A stretch of DNA of 64,000 bases from Temnothorax longispinosus (Eukaryota; Arthropoda; Insecta; Hymenoptera; Formicidae), in NCBI RefSeq assembly GCF_030848805.1, contig NW_027270121.1, positions 186,001-250,000 of the forward strand. Direction: 5' to 3'. Each line of letters opens with the position of its first letter. The stretch's first letter is position 1. A program made the translations under genes and the position numbers. The notes under the pieces were generated by a model. That model ran no database searches and was not told where the DNA came from. It saw only the letters and a program-made list of their open reading frames with translations. Below are positions 63,670 to 64,000 of the stretch, piece after piece.

Positions 63670-64000
63670 TAGAGTGTAATAAGTCTTATATGAGAAATAA
63701 AAAGAAAGAAAAAAAATAAAATATGAGAGAGATAAGTACGTGAAGTAAGCGGAGAGGGAAGAGGAATGGGAGGTGGTGACGATTAGATATTAGTACAGTA
63801 GAGGAGAAAAAGGAATGAATTAACGGAGAGAAATAGTGGAATGGGATAAATATTTTAGAATAAATATAACGGGAAATATATGGACATGGATGGCGCGCGC
63901 GTTAGTGCAATGTAAGCAGTAGTTAAGTGTAAGAAAAAAAATGAGAGCCGAGGAAGCGAAGTGTGATAAGTCTTATGCGAAAAGTAAAAAGAAAGAAGAA
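63670..64000 (+). repeat. Two copies of the LINE-type 3' tail
   Basis: 'gtgtaataagtcttatatga' followed by 'gaaataaaaagaaagaa' at about 63675-63712 recurs as 'gtgtgataagtcttatgcg' with 'aaaagtaaaaagaaagaa' at 63961-64000. It is probably the 3' untranslated end of this LINE family, present twice because a second truncated copy follows the first. Confidence 0.55.

Noticed and set aside
1..64000. tRNA genes, intact rRNA genes
   Set aside because: No cloverleaf with matching A and B boxes was recognised by eye; only the 28S fragment was found. A covariance search would be needed to exclude them.

Overview
The window looks like a stretch of insect nuclear DNA, most likely from an ant or another hymenopteran. 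It is AT-rich with local GC-rich minisatellites, it has short introns with GT-AG borders, its recognisable gene fragments are animal genes (unc-45, GAPVD1, ARFGEF), and its mobile elements are typical of insects (Polinton/Maverick, BEL/Pao, LINE with RNase H, Harbinger, P-like, foldback/MULE-like). No intact, conventional host gene is visible. This is a repeat-dense accessory region made mainly of stacked and broken mobile elements. The species assignment is inference.

Layout. 0.3-2.4 kb: an LTR-like insertion with TG...CA ends inside a (TA)n tract. 2.5-12.3 kb: small hairpin elements, tandem repeats, an unc-45 pseudogene fragment, and several orphan virus-like or transposon-like genes, including two diverged copies of one unrecognised family at 3.3-3.8 kb and 8.9-9.6 kb. 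12.4 kb: a 28S rRNA fragment broken exactly at the R2 target site. 14.3-30.3 kb: a nested stack. A broken transposase-like gene carries a 5.25-kb RNase H-type LINE with a 12-bp target duplication. The same gene carries a 6.9-kb long-inverted-repeat element with a 9-bp target duplication, and that element holds intron-containing fragments of GAPVD1 and ARFGEF. The inverted-repeat element in turn holds a 1.14-kb solo LTR and a nest of small MITEs.

30.4-32.9 kb: a Harbinger-like element interrupted by a 367-bp-arm inverted repeat. 33.3-45.3 kb: a decayed Polinton/Maverick (adintovirus-like) element. It has protein-primed DNA polymerase B (+), a chromodomain integrase (-), a large DUF-type protein and its truncated paralogue (-), then a compact rightward block of overlapping frames: a small Cys/His protein, a phospholipase A2-like protein, a basic/hydrophobic pX-like protein, an adenovirus-type protease, the minor capsid protein, the major capsid protein and an unknown protein. 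Nearly every Polinton gene has at least one frameshift or stop. Just downstream, 45.8-46.35 kb holds an apparently intact TATA-driven three-exon gene for a 99-residue protein I cannot place.

46.6-49.6 kb: a GC-rich minisatellite element and the 3' end of a BEL/Pao retrotransposon. 49.6-58.6 kb: AT-rich repeats, short tandem arrays and a probable 1.9-kb solo LTR. 59.8-60.6 kb: a P-element/THAP9-like transposase remnant. 61.2-64.0 kb: a strikingly purine-rich, degenerate LINE.

The strongest unusual observation is the 22.7-29.6 kb element. It combines long inverted arms with internal subrepeats, a 9-bp target duplication and captured exons plus introns from two nuclear genes. This is the architecture of a Pack-MULE or foldback element, which is best known from plants, in what appears to be an insect genome.
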